Source of the DNA: Cervus elaphus
Lineage: Eukaryota; Chordata; Mammalia; Artiodactyla; Cervidae
Direction of reading: 5' to 3'
DNA: 64,000 nucleotides
NCBI RefSeq assembly: GCF_910594005.1
Contig: NC_057819.1
Location: 124,035,669-124,099,668, forward strand
Every line of letters starts with the position of its first letter. The first letter of the stretch is position 1. The position numbers and the translations under genes are program-made. The notes below the pieces were generated by a model, which worked only from the letters and a program-made list of their open reading frames with translations, did no database searches and was not told the DNA's origin. This document shows positions 63,201 to 64,000 of this stretch, one piece after another.

Positions 63201-63644
63201 TTTCCAAGTTCTCTTCTGGCTCACTCAGCTTCTGTGCGGCTTCTGCCCAGAAGATCTGGAAGATGTGACTGTCCTTTAGCAAATATGCATTTTTGGCCAT
63301 TTCTTGGACTTCAGGGCTCAGGTTATAATGTGTTGTCCACTTTGAGTCAAGGGAGGTGGCTGACAAAGTCACTGTCACAACTTGGTTTAACTTTTTCCCA
63401 TGGAGGTCTTCCGAATGTCTTTCAGCAATCTCTCCAAAATCCACTTTTGAAACCATAAGAGAATGTCAAGTCAAACTCTACTCACAATATCATTTTGTTT
63501 TACTTTCCCAGTTTTCACTCCCCTTGCTGCTCTTAAGGAAATGCAAGAGAACACACTTGCTGCCATTTGTTCTCAGTGAGTGTCCCTAAATCTCCACCCT
63601 CACCTTGCTCATCAGTTTTCATGACAAAGAAGGCTTTGCAACTT
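205..63644 (-). CDS. RNF213: RNF213 (mysterin) E3 ubiquitin ligase / AAA+ ATPase gene, internal part, 45 exons
   Basis: The spliced product matches RNF213 along its whole length. It is a cytosolic giant protein in which six AAA units form a dynein-like ring, followed by an E3 module with a RING and an RZ zinc finger. It ubiquitinates proteins and bacterial lipopolysaccharide and associates with lipid droplets; human variants predispose to moyamoya disease. Seen here: AAA3 Walker A GETGCGKT and Walker B FFDEAN, AAA4 Walker A GKPGSSKS and Walker B VVLDEVG, a complete C3HC4 RING, and the RZ finger with its catalytic cysteine. The 45 exons have consistent phases and no disabling change, so the gene looks functional. 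The start codon, N-arm and last exons lie outside the window. Two donors appear to be GC instead of GT. A recent in-frame paralogue of RNF213 is the only serious alternative identity. Confidence 0.96.
283..1336. other. Intron w44-w45, nothing recognised
   Basis: About 1 kb of intron. Short open frames on the plus strand show no family resemblance, and I see no clear repeat. Confidence 0.6.
1337..1538 (-). CDS. RNF213: RNF213 window exon w44, apparent GC donor
   Basis: Encodes YSIDASEIADLHVISYEVER through LQGKPRLTLK. Acceptor CTGTCTCCAG. The junction with w45 (LTLK|GIPTL) is exact and in phase only if the donor is AAG|GCAAGG, a GC donor close to the GC-AG consensus. Confidence 0.93.
1813..1993 (-). 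CDS. RNF213: RNF213 window exon w43
   Basis: Encodes EIKLPKDYCSSDLDLDTDLE through AVEKFSKEDN plus two bases. Acceptor GTCATTTAAAG, donor ACAG|GTAAGC. Confidence 0.96.
2399..2482 (-). CDS. RNF213: RNF213 window exon w42
   Basis: Encodes GLKKLARSRVTVFLSTWNKL through LETN plus split codons at each end. Acceptor TTTTGCTAG, donor AACG|GTAAGT. Confidence 0.95.
2831..2963 (-). CDS. RNF213: RNF213 window exon w41
   Basis: Encodes EAELRLVKFLPEILALQRNL through SFISSHDS plus one base. Acceptor CCTTCTCTAG, donor TCAG|GTAAGG. By counting back from the recalled human C-terminus, the residue matching human Arg4810 (the East Asian moyamoya founder site) falls on a glutamine, codon at 2856-2858. Confidence 0.95.
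2964..3946. other. Intron w40-w41, nothing recognised
   Basis: Unique-looking intron sequence with a short T-rich tract near 2995-3008. No gene or clear mobile element seen. Confidence 0.6.
3947..4198 (-). CDS. RNF213: RNF213 window exon w40
   Basis: Exactly 84 codons, from HLDKTLLAVNAQISQDERIS to VPILWKFLQK, with YGDPVTFLPHLPKNSMVHCS and SCRKRITIEHLQHIVEQ. Acceptor TCCTCACCTAG, donor AAG|GTGCGG. Confidence 0.96.
4684..4766 (-). CDS. RNF213: RNF213 window exon w39
   Basis: Encodes FDAELSTRGKRNSWEQLIQT through LILHELE. Acceptor GGTCTTTAG, donor GAG|GTAAGT. FDAELST matches the human FDTELST start. Confidence 0.9.
5301..5493 (-). mobile_element. Bov-tA/Bov-A SINE with target-site duplication
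   Basis: Reads as the reverse complement of the ruminant SINE: starts AGTGAGCGAAAGTCGCTCAG and ends with the antisense of the tRNA-like head. It is flanked by ATATGGATGCTG (5289-5300) and ATACGGATGCTG (5494-5505), 11 of 12 matching. Confidence 0.92.
6208..6376 (-). CDS. RNF213: RNF213 window exon w38
   Basis: Encodes DLMNIIKPLVWDPKGFLQQH through RRLLREQGR plus one base. Acceptor GCCCCCACAG, donor CGCG|GTGAGG. Compared with human as recalled, the w38-w39 junction lacks about seven residues. Confidence 0.94.
6377..7705. other. AT-rich intron w37-w38
   Basis: AT-rich stretch with an imperfect direct repeat of ATGATTTATTAAAATTT around 6938-6977. No gene found; it may contain old unclassified repeats. 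Confidence 0.5.
7706..7865 (-). CDS. RNF213: RNF213 window exon w37
   Basis: Encodes DTTDRTQTGHVLGSPPPRGV through LLGATQSPQ, including SPVVFLLIRLLTHLAMLLGA. Acceptor CTTTCCAG, donor CAG|GTAGTG. Confidence 0.95.
8098..8336 (+). mobile_element. Old L1 3' end
   Basis: The stretch with TATTGTACAACACAGGCAAT, ATTTTATAACTATAAACGG and ACACCTGTAATTTATATAG, ending in AAAAAAAATAAAATAAG, is a typical L1 3' UTR. It is preceded by a G-rich (GGGGTG)n tract at 8103-8136. Confidence 0.75.
8103..8136 (+). repeat. G-rich (GGGGTG)n simple repeat
   Basis: Runs of four to seven Gs separated by single Ts, with at least five G-runs on the plus strand (the template strand for RNF213). Confidence 0.9.
8370..8945 (+). 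pseudogene. RPL17: RPL17 (uL22) processed pseudogene
   Basis: Intronless copy of the ribosomal protein L17 mRNA, antisense to RNF213. The 3' part stays open from 8723 to 8905 (contains INPSMSSPRHFEMILSEKEQ and VAQKKKISQKNLKKQKL). The 5' part shows frame-disrupting differences around SLDPENPT, HIRKATKYL and the following coding blocks. It ends in a stop codon and an A-rich tail with AATAAA-like motifs. No clear target-site duplication was found. Confidence 0.9.
9927..10021 (-). CDS. RNF213: RNF213 window exon w36, second half of RZ finger
   Basis: Encodes CGRPMEQSFCIDCHAPIGG through AGFHVI plus two bases. Its first residue is the RZ catalytic cysteine (human C4462), followed by the CxxC zinc ligands (FCIDC). 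RZ activity is required for ubiquitination of bacterial lipid A. Acceptor TTTCTCCTAG, donor TCAA|GTATGT. Confidence 0.95.
10196..10325 (-). mobile_element. Bov-A SINE, truncated
   Basis: Antisense SINE from TTAGTCGCTCTGTCGTGTCC to CCATTTCCTTCTTCAG, preceded by a short (TG)n run. It lacks the tRNA-like head. Confidence 0.9.
11368..11660 (-). mobile_element. Dimeric Bov-tA SINE
   Basis: One full antisense unit starts at GTGAAAGTGAAAGTCACTC and ends GGGAAGCCC. It is followed directly by a second partial unit (AAGAATACTGGAGAGGGTAG onward) ending near 11660. Confidence 0.92.
11808..11842 (-). CDS. RNF213: RNF213 window exon w35, 35-bp RZ-finger exon
   Basis: A 35-bp exon encoding CPNGHMCAVGE, the first half of the RZ zinc finger: Cys and His ligands of the CxxxH pair (human C4451 and H4455 by my count). 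Acceptor TCTTTCAACAG, donor GAG|GTGAGT. Phases fit on both sides. Confidence 0.94.
12670..12751 (-). CDS. RNF213: RNF213 window exon w34 (leads into RZ finger)
   Basis: Encodes NAFLPTMPEDLLAQAKNWKG through LWY plus one base. Acceptor GGCTTTTCAG, donor TACA|GTAAGT. The AFLPTMPEDLLAQA block is shared with human. Confidence 0.95.
13080..13319 (-). CDS. RNF213: RNF213 window exon w33
   Basis: Exactly 80 codons, from QCEAMEKFIEKSKTLSPDIR to LAFFPHLMV, with conserved EMAVHAATVLLCGQSQ. Acceptor TTCCTGTCAG, donor GTG|GTAAGA. Confidence 0.95.
13466..13600 (+). mobile_element. tRNA-derived cetartiodactyl SINE (CHR-like)
   Basis: Begins TTCTCTGGTGGTCCAGTATT, contains AGTTGGGGAACTGAGATCCC and ends in (AAAT)n. 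The head resembles a tRNA B box, but it is not a tRNA gene. Confidence 0.8.
13766..13919 (-). mobile_element. tRNA-derived SINE (CHR-like)
   Basis: Antisense copy: TTTATTTATT tail, GTTCCCTGACCAGGGATTGA core and ACTAGACCACCAGG head. Confidence 0.85.
14058..14209 (-). mobile_element. tRNA-derived SINE (CHR-like)
   Basis: Second antisense copy less than 300 bp from the previous one. TATTTATTTATTTGG tail, TTCCCTCACCAGAGATTAAA core and GTGGACCACCAGGGCAGTCC head. Confidence 0.85.
14291..14401 (-). CDS. RNF213: RNF213 window exon w32
   Basis: Exactly 37 codons, from DCRSSATQKAVYLLLALFRE to NADLHPKPQ. Acceptor TTTTTCAG, donor CAG|GTGAGT. Confidence 0.92.
14402..15192. other. Intron w31-w32, nothing recognised
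   Basis: No gene, repeat or structured element recognised. Confidence 0.55.
15193..15315 (-). CDS. RNF213: RNF213 window exon w31
   Basis: Exactly 41 codons, from RDHPGQMDRYLVHGNDYKAV to PLAVETALE. Acceptor GGGGTTGCAG, donor GAG|GTAGGC. Human has three extra residues (GLR-like) just before this point; here the bases that would encode them include the acceptor itself. Confidence 0.92.
15316..16131. other. Intron w30-w31, nothing recognised
   Basis: No gene or mobile element recognised; antisense open frames here run on from the flanking exon and show no independent similarity. Confidence 0.55.
16132..16322 (-). CDS. RNF213: RNF213 window exon w30
   Basis: Encodes MAEEKHHYLQQVKRFCARVQ through VFPKEVIAQQ. 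Acceptor GGCTCTGCAG, donor CAG|GTGAGA. It contains NDWYRVYLVRKL. Confidence 0.96.
16568..16781 (-). CDS. RNF213: RNF213 window exon w29, apparent GC donor
   Basis: Encodes DSIHEKNNAFFIRDELKYLR through ILAEFQDGS plus one base. Acceptor TTCCCTAG. The only donor that keeps phase with w30 and aligns gap-free with human is CAG|GCAGGT, a GC donor; a nearby GT (GGCAG|GTCTTC) would break the frame. Confidence 0.88.
17376..17487 (-). CDS. RNF213: RNF213 window exon w28
   Basis: Encodes FCDVKEYIQTYLSELEKKPF through ELYMLFSNCLE. Acceptor CTTCCCTAG, donor GAG|GTAAGC. Confidence 0.94.
17626..17758 (+). mobile_element. Bov-A SINE, truncated
   Basis: Sense fragment GCTGGGAAGATCCCCTGGAG through AAAGTGTCAGACACTACTGA; lacks the tRNA-like head. 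Confidence 0.88.
17850..18060 (+). mobile_element. Bov-tA SINE, full length
   Basis: Complete sense copy from ATGGGCTTCCCAGGTGGTTC to AGACATGACTTAGTGACTAT. Confidence 0.93.
18848..18977 (-). mobile_element. tRNA-derived SINE (CHR-like)
   Basis: Antisense copy with ACCTGACAGGGATTGAACCT core and CTGGATTGCCAGGGAATTCC head. Confidence 0.8.
20037..20048 (+). repeat. 12-base G homopolymer
   Basis: Uninterrupted run of twelve Gs between AATAAT and AGGCACC. Confidence 0.9.
20793..20892 (-). CDS. RNF213: RNF213 window exon w27
   Basis: Encodes CREHTKSLSPFDDVVDKTPV through LKLLLKY. Acceptor GGTTTTAG, donor ACAG|GTGAGC. Split codons at both ends fit w26 and w28. Confidence 0.94.
20989..21158 (-). CDS. 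RNF213: RNF213 window exon w26
   Basis: Encodes EAIEKHARFRQMCNSFFVDL through LLREAPQ, the helical region right after the RING. Acceptor ATTCCCAAG, donor CAAC|GTGAGT. Confidence 0.95.
21795..22137 (-). mobile_element. Longer tRNA-derived SINE
   Basis: Antisense copy of about 340 bp: several CTAGTTGCxGAGCACAGGCT-like units, then CAGGGACCGAACCCACGTCT and CTGAGCCACCAGGGAAGCCC. It ends 80 bp from the RING exon donor. Confidence 0.82.
22217..22399 (-). CDS. RNF213: RNF213 window exon w25, RING finger
   Basis: Encodes FGVQPCPICLGDAQDPVCLP and onward to TVSQEH. All eight C3HC4 ligands are present (CPIC, PCDHVFC, LRC, CPLC), with spacing Cx2C-x11-CxHx2Cx2C-x11-Cx2C. The proline in the last CPxC pair, important for E2 binding in RINGs, is kept. 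However, the usual tryptophan between the third and fourth metal pairs is asparagine (codon at 22300-22302). Acceptor TGGCTTCTAG, donor CGG|GTAAAA. Confidence 0.97.
22508..22608 (-). CDS. RNF213: RNF213 window exon w24
   Basis: Encodes CLLEDSDMKTHRPFMAVMTT through KDQVSESLT plus two bases. Acceptor CTCCTTCAG, donor CCAG|GTGAGA. It leads directly into the RING; the split AG|G codon gives arginine. Confidence 0.93.
23094..23112 (+). repeat. (GCAT)n microsatellite
   Basis: Nearly five perfect GCAT units. Confidence 0.9.
23340..23535 (+). repeat. Composite TA-rich microsatellite
   Basis: (TA)n and (TG/CA)n runs with a recurring unit of the form GTATATATTTAGAAGTA, at least four imperfect copies. 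Confidence 0.88.
23935..24656 (+). mobile_element. Old L1 3' fragment with a nested L1 insertion
   Basis: Decayed end of L1 ORF2: the CAAAAGTGGCCAAAGGACTTG start, then 24218-24656 with NRMCSIHTVESYSALKRKA. It is split by a second L1 3' UTR fragment (24060-24206, ending in an A-rich tail) flanked by ACCACACTGAG (24049-24059) and ACCACAGTGAG (24207-24217). Confidence 0.85.
24662..25318. other. GC-richer intron segment of unknown origin
   Basis: 24662-25075 is distinctly less AT-rich than its surroundings and open over 109 codons antisense, with no recognisable protein. It could be part of an unidentified repeat or mRNA-derived copy. The remainder is plain intron. Confidence 0.4.
25319..25439 (-). 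CDS. RNF213: RNF213 window exon w23
   Basis: Encodes THWNRIFSISLFVEHVLLE through GYVSLLNK. The acceptor CTTGACAG has a weak tract; donor AAG|GTGAGC. It links the shell to the RING region. Confidence 0.92.
25440..27665. other. AT-rich intron w22-w23
   Basis: 25570-27200 is strongly AT-rich without recognisable elements. 27230-27560 is pyrimidine-rich and more GC-rich. No gene seen. Confidence 0.5.
27666..27847 (-). CDS. RNF213: RNF213 window exon w22
   Basis: Encodes SLDVLAAVACAEMLTENLLK through TREVIRGV plus two bases, with conserved LKPSPQAWL and VKNLSMPLELLCSE. Acceptor GCTCCCCAG, donor TCAG|GTAAGA. Confidence 0.94.
28182..28388 (-). CDS. RNF213: RNF213 window exon w21
   Basis: Exactly 69 codons, from ALQMALQSCVNQLNAGRPEE to NWAGREM, with central FRSRLQNFSRILTIHP. 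Acceptor TTCCTCCCAG, donor ATG|GTATGG. Confidence 0.95.
28389..29573. other. Intron w20-w21, nothing assigned
   Basis: AT-rich; old L1-like texture is possible around 28490-29320 but too degraded to call. Confidence 0.45.
29574..29728 (-). CDS. RNF213: RNF213 window exon w20
   Basis: Encodes LAEKLLELFQKTPLGSFLAQ through MRVSTWEQLN. Acceptor TGCCCCTCAG, donor AAC|GTAAGT. Confidence 0.95.
29924..30148 (-). mobile_element. Bov-tA SINE
   Basis: Antisense copy from TAAGAAGTCGCATCAGTCAT to TTTACCACTAGCGCCACCTG. Confidence 0.92.
30495..30826 (+). mobile_element. L1 3' UTR, 5'-truncated insertion
   Basis: Near-identical to the 3' end of the large L1 at 46984-47290 (TTTAGAAAGATGGTAACGA through AATCTATGGCTGATTCATAT), with its own A-rich tail. 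Clearly a recent family member. Confidence 0.94.
31252..31397 (-). CDS. RNF213: RNF213 window exon w19
   Basis: Encodes SKGEMSYIVVQNYMNLSEKA through WVHTQYITGDA. Acceptor GTTGCAG, donor GCGG|GTGAGC. It contains VPFSWRIKDYLEELW. Confidence 0.96.
31398..32139. other. Intron w18-w19, nothing recognised
   Basis: A plus-strand open frame of 162 codons (31691-32179) overlaps exon w18 antisense and resembles no family; treated as chance. Confidence 0.5.
32140..32331 (-). CDS. RNF213: RNF213 window exon w18 (hinge)
   Basis: Encodes QTLWKRVQGAVTPLLASMIS through LLNIPLVTIDT. Acceptor CCTACACAG, donor CAAG|GTGAAT. It contains WARDLWMFIFSD, a highly conserved RNF213 block. Confidence 0.96.
32534..33496 (+). 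mobile_element. BovB LINE, 5'-truncated, with target-site duplication
   Basis: Reverse-transcriptase tail of BovB: TGGTTCCAAATAGGTAAAGG, GATATGCAGATGACATCACC (YADD region) and CTGGATGGCATCACCGACAC. It ends in ACTGA repeats. Flanked by AAGATTAGAGGCAG at 32520-32533 and 33497-33510 (perfect 14 bp). The reading frame is interrupted several times. Confidence 0.96.
33770..33981 (-). mobile_element. Bov-tA SINE
   Basis: Antisense copy ending TTCACCACTAGTGGCACCTG. Confidence 0.92.
33982..34936. other. Intron segment w17-w18, possible extra exon not established
   Basis: No repeat recognised. Around 34255-34380 a plus-strand open frame is present, but it is unlike RNF213 and has no minus-strand equivalent. 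Confidence 0.45.
34937..35075 (-). CDS. RNF213: RNF213 window exon w17
   Basis: Encodes TFLLVAKMRLYVLLMKQEEN through NQDALQEAGTF. Acceptor TTTTCCACAG, donor TCAG|GTACCG. The ending NQDALQEAGTFR is conserved in RNF213. Confidence 0.95.
35345..35480 (-). CDS. RNF213: RNF213 window exon w16
   Basis: Encodes TQILDTTRLLKSCIQGAVGM through SLLEED plus one base. Acceptor CTGTCGACAG, donor GATG|GTGAGT. Confidence 0.94.
35645..35775 (+). mobile_element. tRNA-derived SINE (CHR-like)
   Basis: GGGAATTCCCTGGCAGTCCA head, GGTTCAATCCCTGGTCAGGG core and an A10 tail. Confidence 0.88.
36034..36176 (-). CDS. RNF213: RNF213 window exon w15, acidic low-conservation segment
   Basis: Encodes EVGHRAQEDGEELMETEAV through SPGFGPEHD, a glutamate-rich and probably disordered stretch with two METE motifs. 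Acceptor CTTTGCAG, donor GAT|GTAAGT. It is the least conserved part of the core relative to human, but its position and acidic METE composition match. Confidence 0.9.
36683..36802 (-). CDS. RNF213: RNF213 window exon w14
   Basis: Encodes LWHSVHIDDLRRSTVMVSDV through KPEDPPK. Acceptor GTTTTCCCAG, donor AAGG|GTGAGT. The SVHIDDLRRST motif is diagnostic for RNF213. Confidence 0.95.
37383..37630 (+). mobile_element. tRNA-derived SINE, long form
   Basis: CATTCCTGGTGGTCCAACTG head, CAGGTTCAGTCCCTGGTCTG core and (AAAT)-like tail; about 245 bp. Confidence 0.82.
38254..38504 (-). mobile_element. Bov-tA SINE with internal duplication
   Basis: Antisense copy interrupted at about 38334-38374 by two or three copies of GGAAATTTTCC that are absent from other SINEs here. 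Confidence 0.9.
38546..38765 (+). mobile_element. Bov-tA SINE
   Basis: Sense copy 40 bp from the preceding antisense copy. GGTTTGATCCCGGGGTTGGG core, ends TTGGACATGACTTAGTGACT. The pair could form an inverted repeat in RNA. Confidence 0.9.
38833..38951 (-). CDS. RNF213: RNF213 window exon w13
   Basis: Encodes YSAINEINKIQGNKNHILVY through GTSYVGFHG plus one base. Acceptor TTGAAATAG, donor GGAG|GTAGGA. It sits alone between a SINE cluster (38254-38765) and the L1 (39557-47324). Confidence 0.93.
38952..39540. other. Intron between w13 and L1
   Basis: AT-rich unique sequence, no feature seen. Confidence 0.55.
39541..39556 (+). repeat. 5' target-site duplication of the L1
   Basis: AAAATGAATAATGACC, perfect match to 47325-47340. 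Confidence 0.97.
42201..43124 (+). pseudogene. L1 ORF1, broken
   Basis: RNA-binding chaperone ORF in three overlapping frames: 42201-42446 (coiled coil, KMEQQINSLETKIEKMQE), 42439-42621 (NTLEGTNSRIMETEDRISEV) and 42618-43124 (RRM and C-terminal domain, NIRIIGVPEEEDKK and RREWQDILKVMKENN). Two frameshifts interrupt it. Confidence 0.93.
43176..46987 (+). pseudogene. L1 ORF2, broken
   Basis: Endonuclease part (43176-44420) keeps LNVNRLNAP, CLQETHF, VGDFNTPL and SDHSAVRLD and ends at an in-frame TAG. A frameshift follows near 44550. The reverse transcriptase (about 44560-45522) keeps the catalytic FADDMILYIE. It shifts frame again near 45500, and the rest continues to 46597, where TAG follows the CWRGCGEKGTLLHC zinc knuckle. 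46598-46987 is the remaining C-terminus. Confidence 0.94.
47325..47340 (+). repeat. 3' target-site duplication of the L1
   Basis: Second copy of AAAATGAATAATGACC. Confidence 0.97.
47452..47786 (+). mobile_element. BovB LINE 3' fragment with target-site duplication
   Basis: Starts at GGGACTGCAAGGAGATCCAA and ends in (ACTGA)n. Flanked by AAGAGCCTTTTC (47440-47451) and AAGAGCTTTTTC (47787-47798), 11 of 12 matching. It is a separate insertion 111 bp past the L1. Confidence 0.94.
47936..49043 (+). mobile_element. BovB LINE, 5'-truncated and internally rearranged
   Basis: BovB reverse-transcriptase tail. The stretch at about 48245-48390 (CCAAAATCACTGCAGATGGT and flanks) recurs at about 48410-48560, so the copy carries a partial internal duplication or is two merged copies. 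It ends GAGCGACTGAAC, 37 bp from the w12 donor. No target-site duplication seen. Confidence 0.92.
49082..49177 (-). CDS. RNF213: RNF213 window exon w12
   Basis: Encodes NCLAHTARCKILVIQTDFED through SAQLIASA plus two bases. Acceptor TTTCTTTCAG, donor CAAA|GTATGT. A BovB copy ends only about 37 bp into the following intron, which is 10.1 kb long. The junction to w13 makes a lysine codon (AA|G). Confidence 0.93.
49583..49719 (-). CDS. RNF213: RNF213 window exon w11
   Basis: Encodes ITTFSRLLTSHDCELLESEV through QFDTEYSFLKEV plus two bases. Acceptor CCTTTGTAG, donor TTCG|GTGAGG. The split arginine codon (CG|A) is completed by w12. Part of the ATPase core after AAA4. Confidence 0.94.
49720..50334. 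other. Intron segment w10-w11, unassigned
   Basis: No gene or repeat recognised. Confidence 0.55.
50335..50862 (+). mobile_element. BovB LINE 3' fragment, diverged
   Basis: Contains TGACAAACCTAGACAGTGTA, GTCCCTTGGACAGCAAGGAG and GGTTGGATGGCATCACCGAT. More diverged than the other three copies, with an imperfect tail (TGACTGAACAACAACAG). Confidence 0.92.
50863..51825. other. Intron segment next to the giant exon
   Basis: Pyrimidine-rich unique-looking sequence; possibly an older repeat but not recognised. No gene. Confidence 0.5.
51826..55431 (-). CDS. RNF213: RNF213 window exon w10, 3.6-kb exon with AAA3 and AAA4
   Basis: One 3,606-bp exon of 1,202 codons, from NALVPQFNFLDIFPKVTCRP to DSERHAIFTE; it corresponds to the giant exon of mammalian RNF213. 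Acceptor TTTCCAG, donor GAG|GTTATT. AAA3: Walker A GETGCGKT at 54493-54516 and Walker B LFFDEAN at 54304-54324. AAA4: Walker A GKPGSSKS at 53446-53469 and Walker B VVLDEVG within 53221-53253. These are the two units known to hydrolyse ATP in RNF213, and their P-loop lysines and Walker B acidic residues are all present. Downstream motifs such as YKHFPIPLINRLEKHYLDIN and SPSDVFIGYHSDTCAS are near-identical to human as recalled. No stop or frameshift is present. Confidence 0.98.
55432..56063. other. Intron w9-w10, nothing recognised
   Basis: No repeat or gene recognised. Confidence 0.6.
56064..56219 (-). CDS. RNF213: RNF213 window exon w9
   Basis: Encodes VRTGIWVFLFKLLILHYLMD through STLPRRPSKL. 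Acceptor TATCCTTAG. Two in-phase donors are possible: CTG|GTGTGT at 56064 (chosen, because the product length then fits human best) and AGG|GTACTC twelve bases further on, which would add four residues. Confidence 0.85.
56452..56671 (-). mobile_element. Bov-tA SINE abutting the w8 splice donor
   Basis: Antisense on the plus strand, hence in RNF213 sense. The SINE head GAGCTTTCCTGATAGTTCAG begins at intron position +8, immediately after GTAAGTC. Confidence 0.93.
56679..56872 (-). CDS. RNF213: RNF213 window exon w8 (AAA2 P-loop completion)
   Basis: Encodes G-RSLFVKRLHSQLKMQF through FHFDVTSS. Joined to w7 the P-loop reads ERAGIGRS, where human has GVGKS as I recall it, so the P-loop lysine is arginine (codon AGG at 56868-56870). 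The Walker B-like strand IIFHFDVTSS has no glutamate, as expected for a non-hydrolysing unit. The donor TCA|GTAAGT is followed at intron position +8 by a SINE. Confidence 0.95.
57538..58693 (-). CDS. RNF213: RNF213 window exon w7 (first AAA units)
   Basis: A 1,156-bp exon, 385 codons plus one base, from VFCNVQRLVQSFINLYSAGN to CVGIVASERAGIG. Acceptor CTCTCTGCAG, donor ATAG|GTAATA. It contains the conserved LPTYDEVLLCTPETTFEEVA and PSAFSQHKVLVTPQAPL segments. Its last residues begin the P-loop of the AAA2 unit, which is completed in w8. The exon is more GC-rich than its neighbours. Confidence 0.96.
58694..59252. other. Intron w6-w7, nothing recognised
   Basis: No gene or repeat recognised. 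Confidence 0.55.
59253..59420 (-). CDS. RNF213: RNF213 window exon w6
   Basis: Exactly 56 codons, from ISPDTVLRLILPE to NAEVVEVFSE, with central YSLEELKELLNKLMLMSGKK. Acceptor TGTTCCACAG, donor GAG|GTAAGG. Phase 0 on both sides. Confidence 0.94.
59526..59666 (-). CDS. RNF213: RNF213 window exon w5
   Basis: Exactly 47 codons, from RDSARNLEWLKTVKESHG to VIKAPTHGQK. Acceptor TCCTGACAG, donor AAG|GTGAGC. Phase 0 on both sides. Confidence 0.95.
59667..60514. other. Intron w4-w5, nothing recognised
   Basis: First third is GC-rich, the remainder AT-rich; no feature recognised. Confidence 0.55.
60515..60732 (-). CDS. RNF213: RNF213 window exon w4
   Basis: Encodes GITELKVFVDLASISAGEND through HNLPTKL. 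This segment is almost unchanged from human as I recall it (ELKVFVDLASISAGENDIDV). Acceptor TGCCCCAG, donor CTG|GTGAGT. 218 bp, entering at phase 1 and leaving at phase 0. Confidence 0.95.
60897..61106 (-). mobile_element. Bov-tA SINE
   Basis: Antisense copy from GTTTAGTGGCTAAGTCATAT to TACCACTGAGCCACCAAGGA. Confidence 0.92.
61895..62209 (-). mobile_element. Dimeric Bov-tA SINE
   Basis: Antisense full unit followed by a second partial unit (AAGAATACTGGAGTGGGTGG onward), the same architecture as 11368-11660. It ends about 150 bp from the w3 donor. Confidence 0.93.
62361..62523 (-). CDS. RNF213: RNF213 window exon w3 (linker region)
   Basis: Encodes TVLDNFRHEKLDRINQQ through KEFISWVQEALR. Acceptor CTTTCTTAG, donor AGAG|GTACAG, ending one base into a glycine codon completed by w4. 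It is helical, probably coiled-coil-like (LDRINQQIIHAKKLLQDI). Confidence 0.93.
62854..63443 (-). CDS. RNF213: RNF213 window exon w2 (linker region)
   Basis: A 590-bp exon running from VDFGEIAERHSEDL to GDFSVLHTLLSF, with acceptor TTTCAAAAG and donor TTT|GTGAGT. It is helical and charged, with conserved stretches CFRRFTKLYQDLKSGEVTF and WIKERVQQIKEYHHLHQA that are typical of the RNF213 linker preceding the ATPase core. Its end is in phase 0 with w3. Confidence 0.92.
63604..63644 (-). CDS. RNF213: RNF213 window exon w1
   Basis: A 41-bp exon encoding SCKAFFVMKTDEQ. It has a pyrimidine-rich acceptor ending CACCCAG and donor AAG|GTGAGG. It starts with one base of a split codon and ends one base into the next, joining w2 as a GTG valine codon. 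It is the first exon I can place; the upstream neighbour is outside or unrecognised. It is short, so the call rests on phase fit and recalled similarity to the human FFVMKT segment. Confidence 0.72.
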
Positions 63645-64000
63645 CTGGGTGAAGATGACAGTTTGAAATCTACACATGTTTCCACTCCCTCCCCAAATCC
63701 TGCTGCAATGACAGAACTGAGATTGTTTTTCAAAAGCCATAACGCAACAGGGCTGGGAAGTATAGAAAAGGAGACCACAGCAACAAAACTTTGGAACTTG
63801 AAAAGCAGATGTGCTGGGGGTAAACAATGTTTCAAGCCTGAGAACTTGGGGTCTTAGCCCATAGTGGGGAAAGCTGAGATTCTGCCAGGTGTCTGTCATC
63901 ACAGAATTTCCCACATGCACAGACCCTGGCTGCACAGATGCTGGAATTTGGGAGGTGGTGATGAGATAAGGAGGACTGGGCTGAAAGTCTGCATAACAAG
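63645..64000. other. Intron upstream of w1, nothing recognised
   Basis: No further exon could be supported by similarity and splice signals. Confidence 0.5.

Noticed and set aside
1..64000. CRISPR arrays, bacterial operons, phage or virus genes
   Set aside because: None present; the direct repeats are target-site duplications, SINEs or microsatellites of a mammalian genome.

Overview
This is a mammalian nuclear genome window, from a ruminant. The evidence is the repeat content: Bov-tA/Bov-A SINEs, 5'-truncated BovB (RTE) LINEs ending in (ACTGA)n, and a nearly full-length ruminant-type L1. There are no bacterial or viral features.

One gene fills the window: RNF213 (mysterin), the giant dynein-like AAA+ ATPase and E3 ubiquitin ligase, on the minus strand. 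Transcription runs from high to low coordinates. I could place 45 consecutive internal coding exons (w1 to w45) between 63644 and 205. They add up to about 11.4 kb, or about 3,800 codons, with compatible reading phase at every junction and no stop codon or frameshift. The 5' part of the gene (N-arm, CBM20 region) and the last exons (about 200 codons plus 3' UTR) lie outside the window.

Layout in gene order. 63644-59253 (w1-w6): linker region before the ATPase core. 58693-56064 (w7-w9): first AAA units, with a P-loop in which the lysine is replaced by arginine. 55431-51826 (w10): one 3.6-kb exon encoding the two catalytic AAA units, AAA3 and AAA4. 49719-34937 (w11-w17): the rest of the core and start of the hinge; this part is expanded by a 10-kb intron holding an antisense L1 and several BovB copies. 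32331-25319 (w18-w23): hinge and E3 shell. 22608-20793: RING finger region. 17487-11808: E3 module leading to the RZ finger. 12751-9927: RZ finger, split by a 35-bp exon. 7865-205: E3 core and C-terminal domain.

Non-genic content is intronic. It consists of a 7.8-kb L1 with a perfect 16-bp target-site duplication and broken ORFs, four BovB fragments, about 19 tRNA-derived or Bov-tA SINEs, older L1 3' ends (one nested in another), an RPL17 processed pseudogene, and a few simple repeats. Introns not listed separately hold nothing I recognise.

I found no undescribed system. The most useful observations are substitutions at functionally important RNF213 positions (AAA2 P-loop, RING tryptophan), two introns that appear to start with GC rather than GT, and a SINE that begins eight bases inside an intron. 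Comparisons with human RNF213 rest on remembered sequence, not on an alignment run here.
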